Assembly (NCBI GenBank): GCA_031296355.1
Contig: JARLFX010000388.1
Coordinates: 62,001 to 126,000 of the forward strand
Length of the DNA: 64,000 nt
From: Acidobacteriaceae bacterium
Lineage (GTDB): Bacteria > Acidobacteriota > Terriglobia > Terriglobales > Acidobacteriaceae
Direction: 5' to 3'
In this document: positions 56,225-63,983 of the stretch, piece after piece
Numbering within the stretch: position 1 is the stretch's first letter
Layout: each line of letters starts with the position of its first letter
Notes under the pieces: generated by a model
What the model was told of the DNA's origin: nothing
Database searches by the model: none
The model's input: the letters and a program-made list of their open reading frames with translations, nothing else
Translations under genes and position numbers: made by a program

Positions 56225-57913
56225 ATGCAGTTTCGGTTGTCGATGAGAGCCGCGATTCTTGTGGCCGTTGTGTTGACCTTGGGAACTTCTTCTCTGTTTG
56301 CGCTCTCACACAAGCGCCTTTACCAACAGGGCGCAAAAGCCGAAGCAACAGGCGATCTCGACGGAGCCTTCAGTGCGTACTCCGCGGCACTGCGCTCCAG
56401 CCCTGAAGATATCCGCTACAAGGCGGCCGTGGAGCGCGTGCGTTTCACGGCCGGTGAAGCGCATGTCCACGCCGGCGAAAAGCAACTCGACGATGGCAAA
56501 CTCACTGCCGCTCTCAGCGAGTTTCTTCGCGCACTGGAGATTGATCCCGGCAGTTCCATCGCGCGCCAGGACCTCGAAAAGACGCAGAATCTGATTCGCG
56601 CCAAAGACCCCACCGCAAAGATACCGGGCCCTGCTCCCGCGCAGCCAGCCGCTGCGAATCCCAATCCTCCCGCGCGACTCGAGATAGCGAATCAAGAACC
56701 GATGACTCTGCAGATGAGCGAGCAGAGTTCGGTCATCTACCAGACGCTGGGCAAGCTGGCCGGCATCAACGTTCTCTTCGATCCCGACTATCATCCGGTG
56801 CGCGTCAACCTCGACGTGCGCGAACTCACGGTGTTTCAGGCGCTGAGCATTCTCGGCGATCTTTCCAACAGCTTTTGGAAGCCGGTCACGCGGAACACGA
56901 TCTTCGTTGCGCAGAACACTCCGGCGAAACGCAAGACCATGCAGCAGCAAGCCATGCAGATCTTCTATCTGTCGAACATCTCGCAGCAGTCCGACCTGAA
57001 CGACATCCAGTCGGCCTTGCGCAATGTATTGACCGGCGCAAAGACCTACAGTATCGCTGGGCAGAACGCGATTGTGGTGAAAGGCACCGCCGACGAAATC
57101 CTGCTAGCCAAGAGCATGATTCGCGCACTCGACCGTGCGCGCCCCGAGGTGCTCGTCGACGTGTATGTGCTCCAAGTGAAGCGCGACAAGGAACGCGAGC
57201 TGGGCATCTCGCCGCCCACTTCGCTCAGTATCAGTTCGAGTTCCAGCAGCACGCTCAACGACATCGGCAGTACGTCGTCCTATTCCTACTCGATGGGCAA
57301 TGCCGCGGCCGATCTGCTTTTATCCGACTCGACCACGCGGCTCTTGCAGAATCCACGCATTCGCGCGCTCGACGGGCAAAAGGCGACGCTCAAGATCGGA
57401 GAACGAATTCCAGTCGCCACGGGCACCTACACCTCGGGCACGACGGCATCCAGTACGACTTCATTCCAGTACATCGACGTCGGCGTGAATCTGGAAATGA
57501 CACCGACAATCCACGAGAACCGTGATGTCACCATGAAGCTCAGCATGGAGGTCTCGTCCGAGAGCGGGACGGTCACCATCGACAGCGTTGAAGAACCGGA
57601 GATCGCGCAGGACAAGGCCGAGCAGGTTATCCGGCTGCACGAAGGCGAAGTGAGCATCCTCGCCGGACTCATTACCAAGGAACTTACCGGGGCGGTGAGC
57701 GGATGGCCGGGCTTCGGAGAGGTTCCCGGCATCAAGTATCTGTTCAGCACGCAGGATCACGAGAAGGTCGACAACGAGATTGTCTTCATGCTGGTGCCGC
57801 ATATCGTCCGCGCCATCGAGCCCGACCCGATGGGCGGCGAAGCCATCGGCACCGGCTCCGGAGACATGATTCAAGTACAAATGCCACCGACCGCAGCGGC
57901 GCAGAAGAAGTAG
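56225..57913 (+). CDS. Secretin-family protein 2 with N-terminal TPR region
   Basis: 562 aa from ATG 56225 (ATG 56243 is an alternative). Signal peptide (RAAILVAVVLTLGTSSLFA), TPR-like helices (RLYQQGAKAEATGDLDGAFSAYSAAL and a second copy near 75-110), N0/STN domain (LGKLAGINVLFDPDYHPVRVNLDVRELTVFQALSIL), N1 domain (about 255-320), and a secretin barrel (VLVDVYVLQVKRDKERELG...ALDGQKATLKIGERIPV). It ends with GEVPGIKYLFSTQDHEKVDNEIVFMLVPHIV, which is canonical. This is the architecture of type II or type IV pilus-like secretins of Acidobacteriota. Divergent from its paralogue across 189 nt. Confidence 0.88.
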   Translation: MQFRLSMRAAILVAVVLTLGTSSLFALSHKRLYQQGAKAEATGDLDGAFSAYSAALRSSPEDIRYKAAVERVRFTAGEAHVHAGEKQLDDGKLTAALSEFLRALEIDPGSSIARQDLEKTQNLIRAKDPTAKIPGPAPAQPAAANPNPPARLEIANQEPMTLQMSEQSSVIYQTLGKLAGINVLFDPDYHPVRVNLDVRELTVFQALSILGDLSNSFWKPVTRNTIFVAQNTPAKRKTMQQQAMQIFYLSNISQQSDLNDIQSALRNVLTGAKTYSIAGQNAIVVKGTADEILLAKSMIRALDRARPEVLVDVYVLQVKRDKERELGISPPTSLSISSSSSSTLNDIGSTSSYSYSMGNAAADLLLSDSTTRLLQNPRIRALDGQKATLKIGERIPVATGTYTSGTTASSTTSFQYIDVGVNLEMTPTIHENRDVTMKLSMEVSSESGTVTIDSVEEPEIAQDKAEQVIRLHEGEVSILAGLITKELTGAVSGWPGFGEVPGIKYLFSTQDHEKVDNEIVFMLVPHIVRAIEPDPMGGEAIGTGSGDMIQVQMPPTAAAQKK

Positions 57914-58549
57914 TTACAGGCCCATGCGCAGAAACGGATTGCCGCGCCGCTCAGCCGCGATGGTCGTGGCTGGGCCGTGACCGGGGATGACGCGCGTTTC
58001 GTCGGGAAGCGTGAGCAGGCGCGCGTGGATCGAGTCGAGGATCTGCCCAGTGTTGCCGCCGGGCAGATCAGTGCGGCCGATACTGCCGGCAAACAGCGTG
58101 TCGCCGGCGACGAGCAGATTCAGCGGAGCGAAGTGGAGGCAGACAGAACCCTGCGTGTGTCCGGGTGTGTGCAGCACTTCCGCCTGATAGCCGGCCAGGC
58201 CGACGCCGCGGCCATTGGCGAGCGACTCGTCCGGTGGGGCCGTCTCCGGCGTCTCGACGCCGAGCCACGCGGCCTGCTTGTCCATGAGGTCGAGCTGCTC
58301 GAGGTCAGCTTCGTTCATCAGGATGGGCGCGCCGGTGAGCTGTTTCAGTTTCAGCGCTCCACCCACGTGATCGATATGGCCGTGGGTGATGAGAATCTGC
58401 TTCAGCTTGAGCCCCAGTTCGATGAGCCGCGCGTGGATGCGGGTGACGTTCTCACCGGGATCGATGACGATGGCTTCGCCGGCGGCTTCGTCGCCGAGGA
58501 TAGTGCAGTTGCATTGCAGCGGGCCGACAGGAAATGTCTCCAGGATCAT
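57914..58549 (-). CDS. MBL-fold hydrolase (glyoxalase II-like)
   Basis: 211 aa. Metal-binding motif THGHIDHVGG, further ligands in HTPGHTQGS and AGDTLF and the late His in IPGHGPATT. The N-terminus MILETFPVGPLQCNCTILGDE is typical of the YcbL-type subgroup. The stop codon abuts the stop of the convergent secretin gene with no bases between. Substrate (a thioester such as hydroxyacylglutathione) is inferred from the family. Confidence 0.93.
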   Translation of the reverse strand: MILETFPVGPLQCNCTILGDEAAGEAIVIDPGENVTRIHARLIELGLKLKQILITHGHIDHVGGALKLKQLTGAPILMNEADLEQLDLMDKQAAWLGVETPETAPPDESLANGRGVGLAGYQAEVLHTPGHTQGSVCLHFAPLNLLVAGDTLFAGSIGRTDLPGGNTGQILDSIHARLLTLPDETRVIPGHGPATTIAAERRGNPFLRMGL

Positions 58550-58577
58550 GTCTTCATTCTAGAGCGATGGAAGGCGC

Positions 58578-58618
58578 AAAAACAGACGCGCCCGGAAGCC
58601 GAAGCCTCCGGGCGCGTC
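58578..58618 (-). terminator. Intrinsic terminator after secG
   Basis: 12-bp stem GACGCGCCCGGA / TCCGGGCGCGTC (58585-58596 with 58607-58618), then five Ts on the minus strand (58582-58578). It lies 21 nt after the secG stop. Confidence 0.9.
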
Positions 58619-58638
58619 CGATTTGAAGATCGAAAGTC

Positions 58639-58947
58639 TTACTTGCCCGACTTGGCGGGGGCCGACGACGAAGGCGTGTCGCCCAGCACCGAGTGGTTGC
58701 TGTTCGAGCCGCGCACGTAGAGGATGGTCAGCGCCAGCGAAGTGCACATGAAGATGACCGCGGACCAGGTGGTCAGGCGCGTCAGTACATTGGCCGCGGC
58801 GCGGGGGCCGAAGGCGGTCTGCGAGCCTTGTCCGCCGAAGGCACCGGCAAGATCGGCCGAGCGGCCCTGTTGCAGCAGGACGACGCCGATCAGGAAGAGA
58901 CTGACGATAACGTGGATGACAACGACAGCATAAAAGAGAATTTGCAT
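58639..58947 (-). CDS. secG: Preprotein translocase subunit SecG
   Basis: 102 aa. Two transmembrane helices (YAVVVIHVIVSLFLIGVVLL and TTWSAVIFMCTSLALTILYV) flank the conserved cytoplasmic loop LLQQGRSADLAGAFGGQGSQTAFG. A Ser/Ala-rich C-terminal tail is common in this phylum. It lies 56 nt downstream of the tRNA-Leu gene on the same strand, a common arrangement. Confidence 0.96.
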   Translation of the reverse strand: MQILFYAVVVIHVIVSLFLIGVVLLQQGRSADLAGAFGGQGSQTAFGPRAAANVLTRLTTWSAVIFMCTSLALTILYVRGSNSNHSVLGDTPSSSAPAKSGK

Positions 58948-59003
58948 TGAGCCGGCTGCTTTCTCAGGCCAGTCACCGGGAAGAGCCGGTGCGGCGAACT
59001 GAT

Positions 59004-59088
59004 TGGTGCGGAGGAGGGGACTTGAACCCCTATGCCTTGCGGCGCTAGCACCTCAAGCTAGTGCGTCTGCCAATTTCGCCACCTCCGC
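59004..59088 (-). tRNA. tRNA-Leu (anticodon GAG)
   Basis: 85 nt with the CCA end encoded. Acceptor GCGGAGG pairs with CCTCCGC. The D-arm, the anticodon stem CTAGC/GCTAG around TTGAGGT (anticodon GAG, reading CUC/CUU), the long class II variable arm and the T-arm AGGGG TTCAAGT CCCCT are all present. Confidence 0.95.
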
Positions 59089-59106
59089 ACGAGGTGAACC
59101 TAGATG

Positions 59107-59112
59107 AGTATA
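59107..59112 (-). promoter_or_regulatory. -10 candidate for tRNA-Leu
   Basis: TATACT on the minus strand, 18 nt before the mature 5' end. No strong -35. Confidence 0.4.
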
Positions 59113-59199
59113 GCAAAGGTTTCGGGTTCGCGCGAAGGGGTGGCTGGGAGGAAACGGGCGGCGCGATCCCATGTGTTTTCATAGGCCCGCGTGCCGGTG

Positions 59200-59823
59200 T
59201 CAGACGCCGAGCCGTTGCATCCATTGGGCCAGCTCGCGCTCGGCGGCCGTGCCTACGGCGTGCGCGCTCCGGACTTTGTCCCGATCTGCCTGGGAACGGT
59301 TCTGGCTGAGCTTGAACTTGCCCTCGATGCGCGCGATGGGGATGCGAAAGCCGACCAGACCGGCCAGCATCGAGCGCCGGAAGCCGGCCGGCATCGCACG
59401 CCAGCGCCCGGCGAAGGCTGGCTCATGCTCCGCGATGAGGCGCTTGAGCAGGGCATCCTTGGCGTCCTCGTCCTCGATGGTTTCGAGCGCGCCCCAGGCG
59501 TGCACGGAGATGTAGTTCCACGTGGGCACGGATAGCTCTTCTTCGTAAAGCGCGGGCGAGACGTAGCCATGCGGGCCGTTGAAGATCACCAGCGTTTCGC
59601 GGCCGGCGAGCGCGCTCCACTGGGCGTTGGCATGGGCGAAGTGGCCTTCGAGTACACCGTGCGGGCCTTCGTCGCGGATGACCAGAGGCAGATGCGTGGC
59701 CACGGGCGCGGCGGCGGGGTCCGCGCCGGGGAATGGACCGAGCAGCAGAGCGAAGGCATTCTGGCGCATCGCGTCGAGCAACACGGCGCGGTCCGCCACC
59801 TGATTGAACGTGGGGGTATACAT
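59200..59823 (-). CDS. FMN-binding PaiB-like protein
   Basis: 207-aa split-barrel flavin-binding-type protein of the PaiB/negative transcriptional regulator family. MYTPTFNQVADRAVLLDAMRQNAFALL, THLPLV, GHFAHANAQWSAL, FNGPHGYVSPALY, VPTWNYISVHAWG and FRIPIARIEGKFKLSQNRS are diagnostic. In Bacillus PaiB is linked to sporulation and degradative-enzyme repression; whether it regulates anything here is not known. It lies 9 nt after the threonine ammonia-lyase stop, so it is in its operon. Confidence 0.93.
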   Translation of the reverse strand: MYTPTFNQVADRAVLLDAMRQNAFALLLGPFPGADPAAAPVATHLPLVIRDEGPHGVLEGHFAHANAQWSALAGRETLVIFNGPHGYVSPALYEEELSVPTWNYISVHAWGALETIEDEDAKDALLKRLIAEHEPAFAGRWRAMPAGFRRSMLAGLVGFRIPIARIEGKFKLSQNRSQADRDKVRSAHAVGTAAERELAQWMQRLGV

Positions 59824-59832
59824 GGGCGTCTC

Positions 59833-61047
59833 CTAGTGGATGCGTTCGAAGCGGAAGCCGGCCTCGCGCAGGGCGTGATGGATGGATGTGATGTGGGCCG
59901 CGCCGCGCGTCTCCAGCGTCACGTCGATGACCGTCTCACCGAGGCTGACGCCATAGTAGGCGCGGTTATGCAGGGTCTCCACAATGTTGGCACGCTCGCG
60001 CGACAGAATCTCGGTGAGGGAGAAGAGCGCTCCGGGACGGTCGAGCAGGTAGATGCGCAGGCGCAGCAGGCGTCCGTCCTTGACCAGACCGCGTTCGATG
60101 ATCTTTGCCAGCAGGGTGACGTCGATATTGCCGCCGCAGACCAGCGCCACGGTGCGGCGATTGCGCAGGTTGGTCTTGGCCTGTACGACGGCGGCCAGGG
60201 CCGCGGCTCCGGCGCCCTCGGCGAGCGTCTTTTCCTGCTCCAGCAGAAGGAGAATGGCGCTGGCGATCTCCTCGTCGTCGACGGTCACGATCTCGTCCAC
60301 ATAGCGCGCGACGAGGGGCAGGGTCAGGTCTCCGGCGCGGCGCACAGCGATGCCGTCGGCGATGGTCGCCTCGGGCGCGATCGTCACGGGCTTGCCCGCC
60401 TCGCGGGCGCGCAGCATGGAGGGCAGGCTCTCCGGCTCCACGCCCACCACGTGAATCTTGGGGTTGCTCTCCTTGAGCGCGCAGGCGATGCCGCTGATGA
60501 GCCCGCCGCCGCCGATGGGCACGACGACGGCTTCGATGTCCGGTACCTGCTCCAGGAGCTCGAGGCCGATGGTGCCCTGGCCGGAGATGACCTCGGGATC
60601 GTCGAAGGGATGAATGAAGGTTGCGCCATTCTCGTCGCGCAGGCGCAGCGCCTCTTCGCAGGCTTCGTCGTAGCTGGCGCCGTGCAGAATGACCTCTGCG
60701 CCGAAGTTGCGCGTGGCCGCGACCTTGACCTGCGGGGTGGCGAGGGGCATCACGATCTGTGCACGGATGCCGCGCGAGGTGGCGTGAAAAGCCACGCCCT
60801 GAGCGTGATTGCCGGCGCTGGCGGCGATGACGCCGCGTTTGCGTTCGGCGTCGGTGAGAGTCAGGAGCTTGTTGAGTGCTCCGCGTTCCTTGAACGAGCC
60901 GGTGCGTTGCAGATTTTCGAGCTTCAGATGCAGCGGCAGACCGGCGAACTTCGACAGGTCGTGCGACATCTGGCAGGGAGAGACATAGATGTCCTCGCCG
61001 ATGCGGGCGCGAGCGGCCTGGATGGAGGACAGTGAGACGGAGTGCAA
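59833..61047 (-). CDS. ilvA: Threonine ammonia-lyase with ACT domain
   Basis: Deaminates threonine to 2-oxobutyrate, the entry to isoleucine synthesis. 404 aa. PLP Lys in [12 protein letters not shown], phosphate-binding loop [10 protein letters not shown], and a C-terminal ACT regulatory domain ([15 protein letters not shown] to the end), as in the short TdcB/IlvA-2 type. TTG 61047 is chosen because GAGGAG lies 6 nt upstream and the frame before it has no homology. A terminator-like hairpin lies in the leader. PaiB-like gene follows 9 nt downstream. Confidence 0.94.
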   Translation of the reverse strand: MHSVSLSSIQAARARIGEDIYVSPCQMSHDLSKFAGLPLHLKLENLQRTGSFKERGALNKLLTLTDAERKRGVIAASAGNHAQGVAFHATSRGIRAQIVMPLATPQVKVAATRNFGAEVILHGASYDEACEEALRLRDENGATFIHPFDDPEVISGQGTIGLELLEQVPDIEAVVVPIGGGGLISGIACALKESNPKIHVVGVEPESLPSMLRAREAGKPVTIAPEATIADGIAVRRAGDLTLPLVARYVDEIVTVDDEEIASAILLLLEQEKTLAEGAGAAALAAVVQAKTNLRNRRTVALVCGGNIDVTLLAKIIERGLVKDGRLLRLRIYLLDRPGALFSLTEILSRERANIVETLHNRAYYGVSLGETVIDVTLETRGAAHITSIHHALREAGFRFERIH

Positions 61048-61085
61048 TGGAATCTCCTCGATCAAGAAGAAGGAACATGAGACTG

Positions 61086-61116
61086 AAAAACCACCTGCCG
61101 CGGGTGCGGGAGGTGG
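61086..61116 (-). terminator. Probable transcription attenuator in the ilvA leader
   Basis: On the minus strand: CCACCT-C-CCGC, loop, GCGG-C-AGGTGG, then TTTTT (61090-61086). The hairpin ends 38 nt before the ilvA start codon and 26 nt before its GAGGAG. A promoter cannot fit after it, so readthrough must control ilvA. It could also end the PilZ transcript. Confidence 0.6.
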
Positions 61117-61186
61117 CCTGTTTGGCAACGGAAGATGCGATCCGGAAGTCAGGCGGCGGTTCCCGCGTGGGCGATGGACATGCTAG

Positions 61187-61251
61187 AGCGGAATCGGAGT
61201 AACAGTGCCCTCGGAAATGGTGTGCCTGGGTACATCTACTCCGATTCCGCT
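61187..61251. repeat. Inverted-repeat element family C, copy 1
   Basis: 15-bp perfect arms AGCGGAATCGGAGTA (61187-61201) and complement (61237-61251), around a spacer that starts acagtgccctcggaaatgg. Copy 2 lies at 62654-62762. It is between the PilZ gene and ilvA. Confidence 0.9.
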
Positions 61252-61351
61252 TTAATTCGCATGGAAGCGAGAGGCATGGACCGACCGGCGAAGCGGGTAG
61301 AGACGATCTGCATGACGATGATTGGAGTACAGCAGAGCGCGGCGCGTTGCG

Positions 61352-62497
61352 TCAAGAAGCGGCGCGGCGATAGGGCTCGTCGAGAAAGCCGGAGAGGACG
61401 AACTCGAAGGCTCCGCCGCCCACGCCGCGGCGCACCATGCGGGAGTGGACGGTGATGGCGTCGCCGGGCTGGTCGCCGCGCGTGCCCATTCGCTGCAGCG
61501 TCATGCGAATCACCGTGCCTGGGGCCCAGAGATCTTCCGACTGCATGAAAAAGCCGGTAACGGAGATGTCGTGGATGCGATGCGGCCGTGGCGCGCCGCC
61601 GGTGAAGAAGTACGCCACCAGGTCGGGACGATGGAGACGATAGGCGCGGCGGCGATCGCGCTGGCGATTGGGCGGATCGGGCTCGGCCGGCGGCTCCAGC
61701 TTGAGCCAGCGCAGGACGCGCGTGCGGAACGACGGCAGCGGCTCGCGATAGTACTCGACCATGGGTGGATCGGCGACCGCGGGCACGCGTTTGACTGTTT
61801 CGAGGAGGGAAGGAGTGGGTGGTTCAGCGGGGACGGCCGGATAGGCGGAAACCGGCGGCGGAGCGGGCGCGGGCTGCGGCCGAGGCACAACCGGAGCAAG
61901 AGCAGAAGCGAGAAGCGGCTCGATGGAGGTGGGAAGCGAGGCACCGGTCCCGGGTTGCGCGGGAATCGGTGCCGGCCTTTCGAGGCTGTGCTCCAGAGCG
62001 GCAAACGAGGGTATCTCGTGCGGCGGTAGCTTGGGATGCGGCACAGGGGAGGTGAGAACGGGAGTATGTGGACGCTCGGCTGCGGAGGGCATCTCCCAGG
62101 CGGACTCTGGAGCCGCGGCGGTCTCGGGCGCCGCGACGATGACAAGCTGATCGCCGCGCGAGGTCTGCGAGGAGGCGATGATGGACGGCGGCAGCACGAG
62201 GGCGCTGGCCGGCTCCCCGTCAAAGGGCTCAAAGCCGCTGTCGACGGTGAGCGCAATGGCGTGGACGACGCAGTGACTGGAGTCGAGATAGATCAGATCG
62301 AAGGGAGAGACGGCGCGGGCGACCGGGACGGCCCGGAAGTGCGTGATCCAGAGGCCGGTGGTGTCTTCGGAGCTGAGGCCCTCCATGAGCACACGCAGGA
62401 CGCGCAACGGATCCATCGCGGCATCGACGACAGCCACATCGAGGCTGAGGATGATGCCACGGGATTTGTTGAACGCGCAGAATCGGGTGTTTGCCAT
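61352..62497 (-). CDS. PilZ-domain protein with N-terminal DUF192-like region
   Basis: 381 aa. Residues about 40-120 (TTGLWITHFRAVPVARAVS, FDLIYLDSSHCVVHAIAL, PASALVLPPSIIASSQTSRGDQL) resemble the DUF192 fold. A Pro/Ala-rich linker follows (about 125-265), then a PilZ domain with the c-di-GMP signature RRRAYR and DISVTGFFM (about 285-370). PilZ motifs are near canonical (RxxxR and D-x-S-x-x-G), so c-di-GMP binding is plausible. Family C repeats lie on both sides. Function unknown. Confidence 0.85.
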   Translation of the reverse strand: MANTRFCAFNKSRGIILSLDVAVVDAAMDPLRVLRVLMEGLSSEDTTGLWITHFRAVPVARAVSPFDLIYLDSSHCVVHAIALTVDSGFEPFDGEPASALVLPPSIIASSQTSRGDQLVIVAAPETAAAPESAWEMPSAAERPHTPVLTSPVPHPKLPPHEIPSFAALEHSLERPAPIPAQPGTGASLPTSIEPLLASALAPVVPRPQPAPAPPPVSAYPAVPAEPPTPSLLETVKRVPAVADPPMVEYYREPLPSFRTRVLRWLKLEPPAEPDPPNRQRDRRRAYRLHRPDLVAYFFTGGAPRPHRIHDISVTGFFMQSEDLWAPGTVIRMTLQRMGTRGDQPGDAITVHSRMVRRGVGGGAFEFVLSGFLDEPYRRAAS

Positions 62498-62653
62498 GAG
62501 CGAAAACGCCGAAGAAACTGCTGTGGTGTCCGGGTTTTCTCAATCTTCTGTTGCGGGTGTGGCCGCGTCAAGGAGATTCGCGAGGAAATCATGCGAATGA
62601 ATCCGCGCTGGCAGACGGGAGCCCAGGCCGGGAAACAGATCGGCCCCGGCTAG

Positions 62654-62762
62654 AGCAGAATCGGAGTAACAGTGCCCTCGAAAATGGTGTGTCAGGCGGC
62701 TTTTCTTGAGGAAAAAGCCACTTGAGGCCGGTATGTGTGGGTAGATCGACTCCGATTCTGCT
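62654..62762. repeat. Inverted-repeat element family C, copy 2
   Basis: 14-bp arms AGCAGAATCGGAGT (62654-62667) and complement (62749-62762). It shares the spacer start acagtgccctcgaaaatgg with copy 1. An extra internal hairpin (ggctttt...aaaaagcc) lengthens it by about 44 nt. Against copy 1 the arms differ by a compensated G-C to A-T change. The stop codon of the next gene begins at the base after the right arm. Confidence 0.9.
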
Positions 62763-63248
62763 TTAGTCGCTGAGGATTGCGTCGGCCGGCAAGGCGACGG
62801 CCGAGGGCACGCACGCGATCTTTTGCCGTGCGATGCGCCTGAGGTGGTACTGGAAGTAAACAAAAGAGAAGAGGATCGTGGGGATGATGTGCAGGCGCAG
62901 GCCGATCGGTTCGCGGCGATTGTAGTGGTCGAGCAGATCTTCACGGACCTCGAAGACCACCACGATCCACAGCAGCCAGGCAAACAGAAACCCGGTAGCC
63001 AGCGAGGCGATGGCCCAATACAGAGCTGAGGAGCGGGGATCGATCTTCCGCAGCCACACGCAGATGTAGATGGGCCAGACCGCGATGATCAGGTTGAAAA
63101 GCAGTTCGCGGTAGGGCGAGTGCACAAACAGAGACACCAATGCTTCGGCGCCGACGACTGCAACGAGTAAGACAAACCAGTGCAAGCGTGGAGGCGGAGG
63201 ATAGGCGCGACGAAGGCGCAACTGCACGGAGCTGGGATCTCGACTCAA
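62763..63248 (-). CDS. Small integral membrane protein, unknown function
   Basis: 161 aa with about four transmembrane helices: LHWFVLLVAVVGAEALVSLF, LLFNLIIAVWPIYICVWL, ALYWAIASLATGFLFAWLLW and HIIPTILFSFVYFQYHL. A charged cytoplasmic-type loop DHYNRREPIGL precedes the last helix. No family motif that I recognise; length and the NRREPIGLRL segment are typical of small conserved acidobacterial membrane proteins. It lies upstream of repeat C2 and the PilZ gene, and 30 nt after the HAD gene. Confidence 0.7.
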   Translation of the reverse strand: MSRDPSSVQLRLRRAYPPPPRLHWFVLLVAVVGAEALVSLFVHSPYRELLFNLIIAVWPIYICVWLRKIDPRSSALYWAIASLATGFLFAWLLWIVVVFEVREDLLDHYNRREPIGLRLHIIPTILFSFVYFQYHLRRIARQKIACVPSAVALPADAILSD

Positions 63249-63278
63249 AGGGGAGTTTCTCCTCGAGAAACCTTCGGC

Positions 63279-63983
63279 CTAAAAGATATCACACAGCGCG
63301 CTGAAACGATCCAGTTCCAGCAAAGTCCGTTCCGCATCCGGTGCGGCAACTTCAGCGTGCTCCAGCACCCAGGTGTCTTTGTGGAAGAGAAACACGGCGT
63401 TCAGCCCGGCGGCGAGCGCGGGGTTGATGTCGCTCTTTGGGCTGTTGCCGATCATCCAGGTCGCATCGGGCACGAGCGCGTGGCGCGCGAGGACGTCGCG
63501 ATACGTGGGCGGGTCTTTCTCGGCGACGATCTCGACGGCGGTGAAGTGCGAAGCGAGTCCGGAACGGGTGAGCTTGTCCGCCTGTTCGGCCTGGTTGCCC
63601 TTGGTCATGAGGATGAGCTTGTGGCGCGAGGCCAGTTCCGCGAGCGACTCGGCGACACCGGGCATCAACTCGATCTCCTGGTTGGCAATGGCCTGCGCAA
63701 AGCCGGTGATGCGGCGGCGATTCTCGTCGCTCACGAGTCCGGTGCTAAGGCGCTCGTAGCAGGTGAGCAGGGAGCGGGTGAAGCTCGACAGGCCGTAGCC
63801 ATGAGCCAGGATCGTTTCGCGCTCGACGGCGTTGAGGGCGGCGCGAACTTCTTGCGGCGAGTGGGTGCTGTGGTCGAGATAACCGATGAAGGCGGCGATG
63901 GCGCGCTCGAAGTAGATGTTGTTTTCCCAGAGGGTGTCGTCGGCGTCGATGAGCAGGGTTTGACCGGCAGGGAATCGGGACAT
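63279..63983 (-). CDS. HAD-superfamily hydrolase (YjjG-like)
   Basis: 234 aa, full length. Motif I LLIDADDTLWENN (DxD), motif II LILMTKGNQ, motif III Lys in VAEKDPPTYRDVL and motif IV WMIGNSPKSDINPALAAGLN. The helical cap lies at about residue 20-100. D-x-D-D-T-L-W-E-N is typical of nucleotidase-like and YjjG-type HAD phosphatases. Substrate unknown. The start ATG is about 17 nt from the right edge of the window. Confidence 0.9.
   Translation of the reverse strand: MSRFPAGQTLLIDADDTLWENNIYFERAIAAFIGYLDHSTHSPQEVRAALNAVERETILAHGYGLSSFTRSLLTCYERLSTGLVSDENRRRITGFAQAIANQEIELMPGVAESLAELASRHKLILMTKGNQAEQADKLTRSGLASHFTAVEIVAEKDPPTYRDVLARHALVPDATWMIGNSPKSDINPALAAGLNAVFLFHKDTWVLEHAEVAAPDAERTLLELDRFSALCDIF

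Larger units (their letters stand above)
61048..61351. other. Intergenic region between PilZ and ilvA genes
   Basis: 304 nt on the minus strand. It holds repeat C1, the attenuator hairpin and the ilvA ribosome-binding site. Two short frames (61236-61313 and 61149-61181) could encode leader peptides of 25 and 10 residues, but neither has a ribosome-binding site or an Ile/Thr run. Confidence 0.6.

Noticed and set aside
61149..61181. 10-codon leader peptide before ilvA
   Set aside because: No ribosome-binding site and no Ile or Thr run to act as a control codon block.
61236..61313. 25-codon leader peptide before ilvA
   Set aside because: No ribosome-binding site, only scattered Ile/Thr, and the frame runs through repeat C1.
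61048..61351. T-box or other known riboswitch before ilvA
   Set aside because: I could not find a specifier loop or T-box core; only a terminator hairpin is clear.
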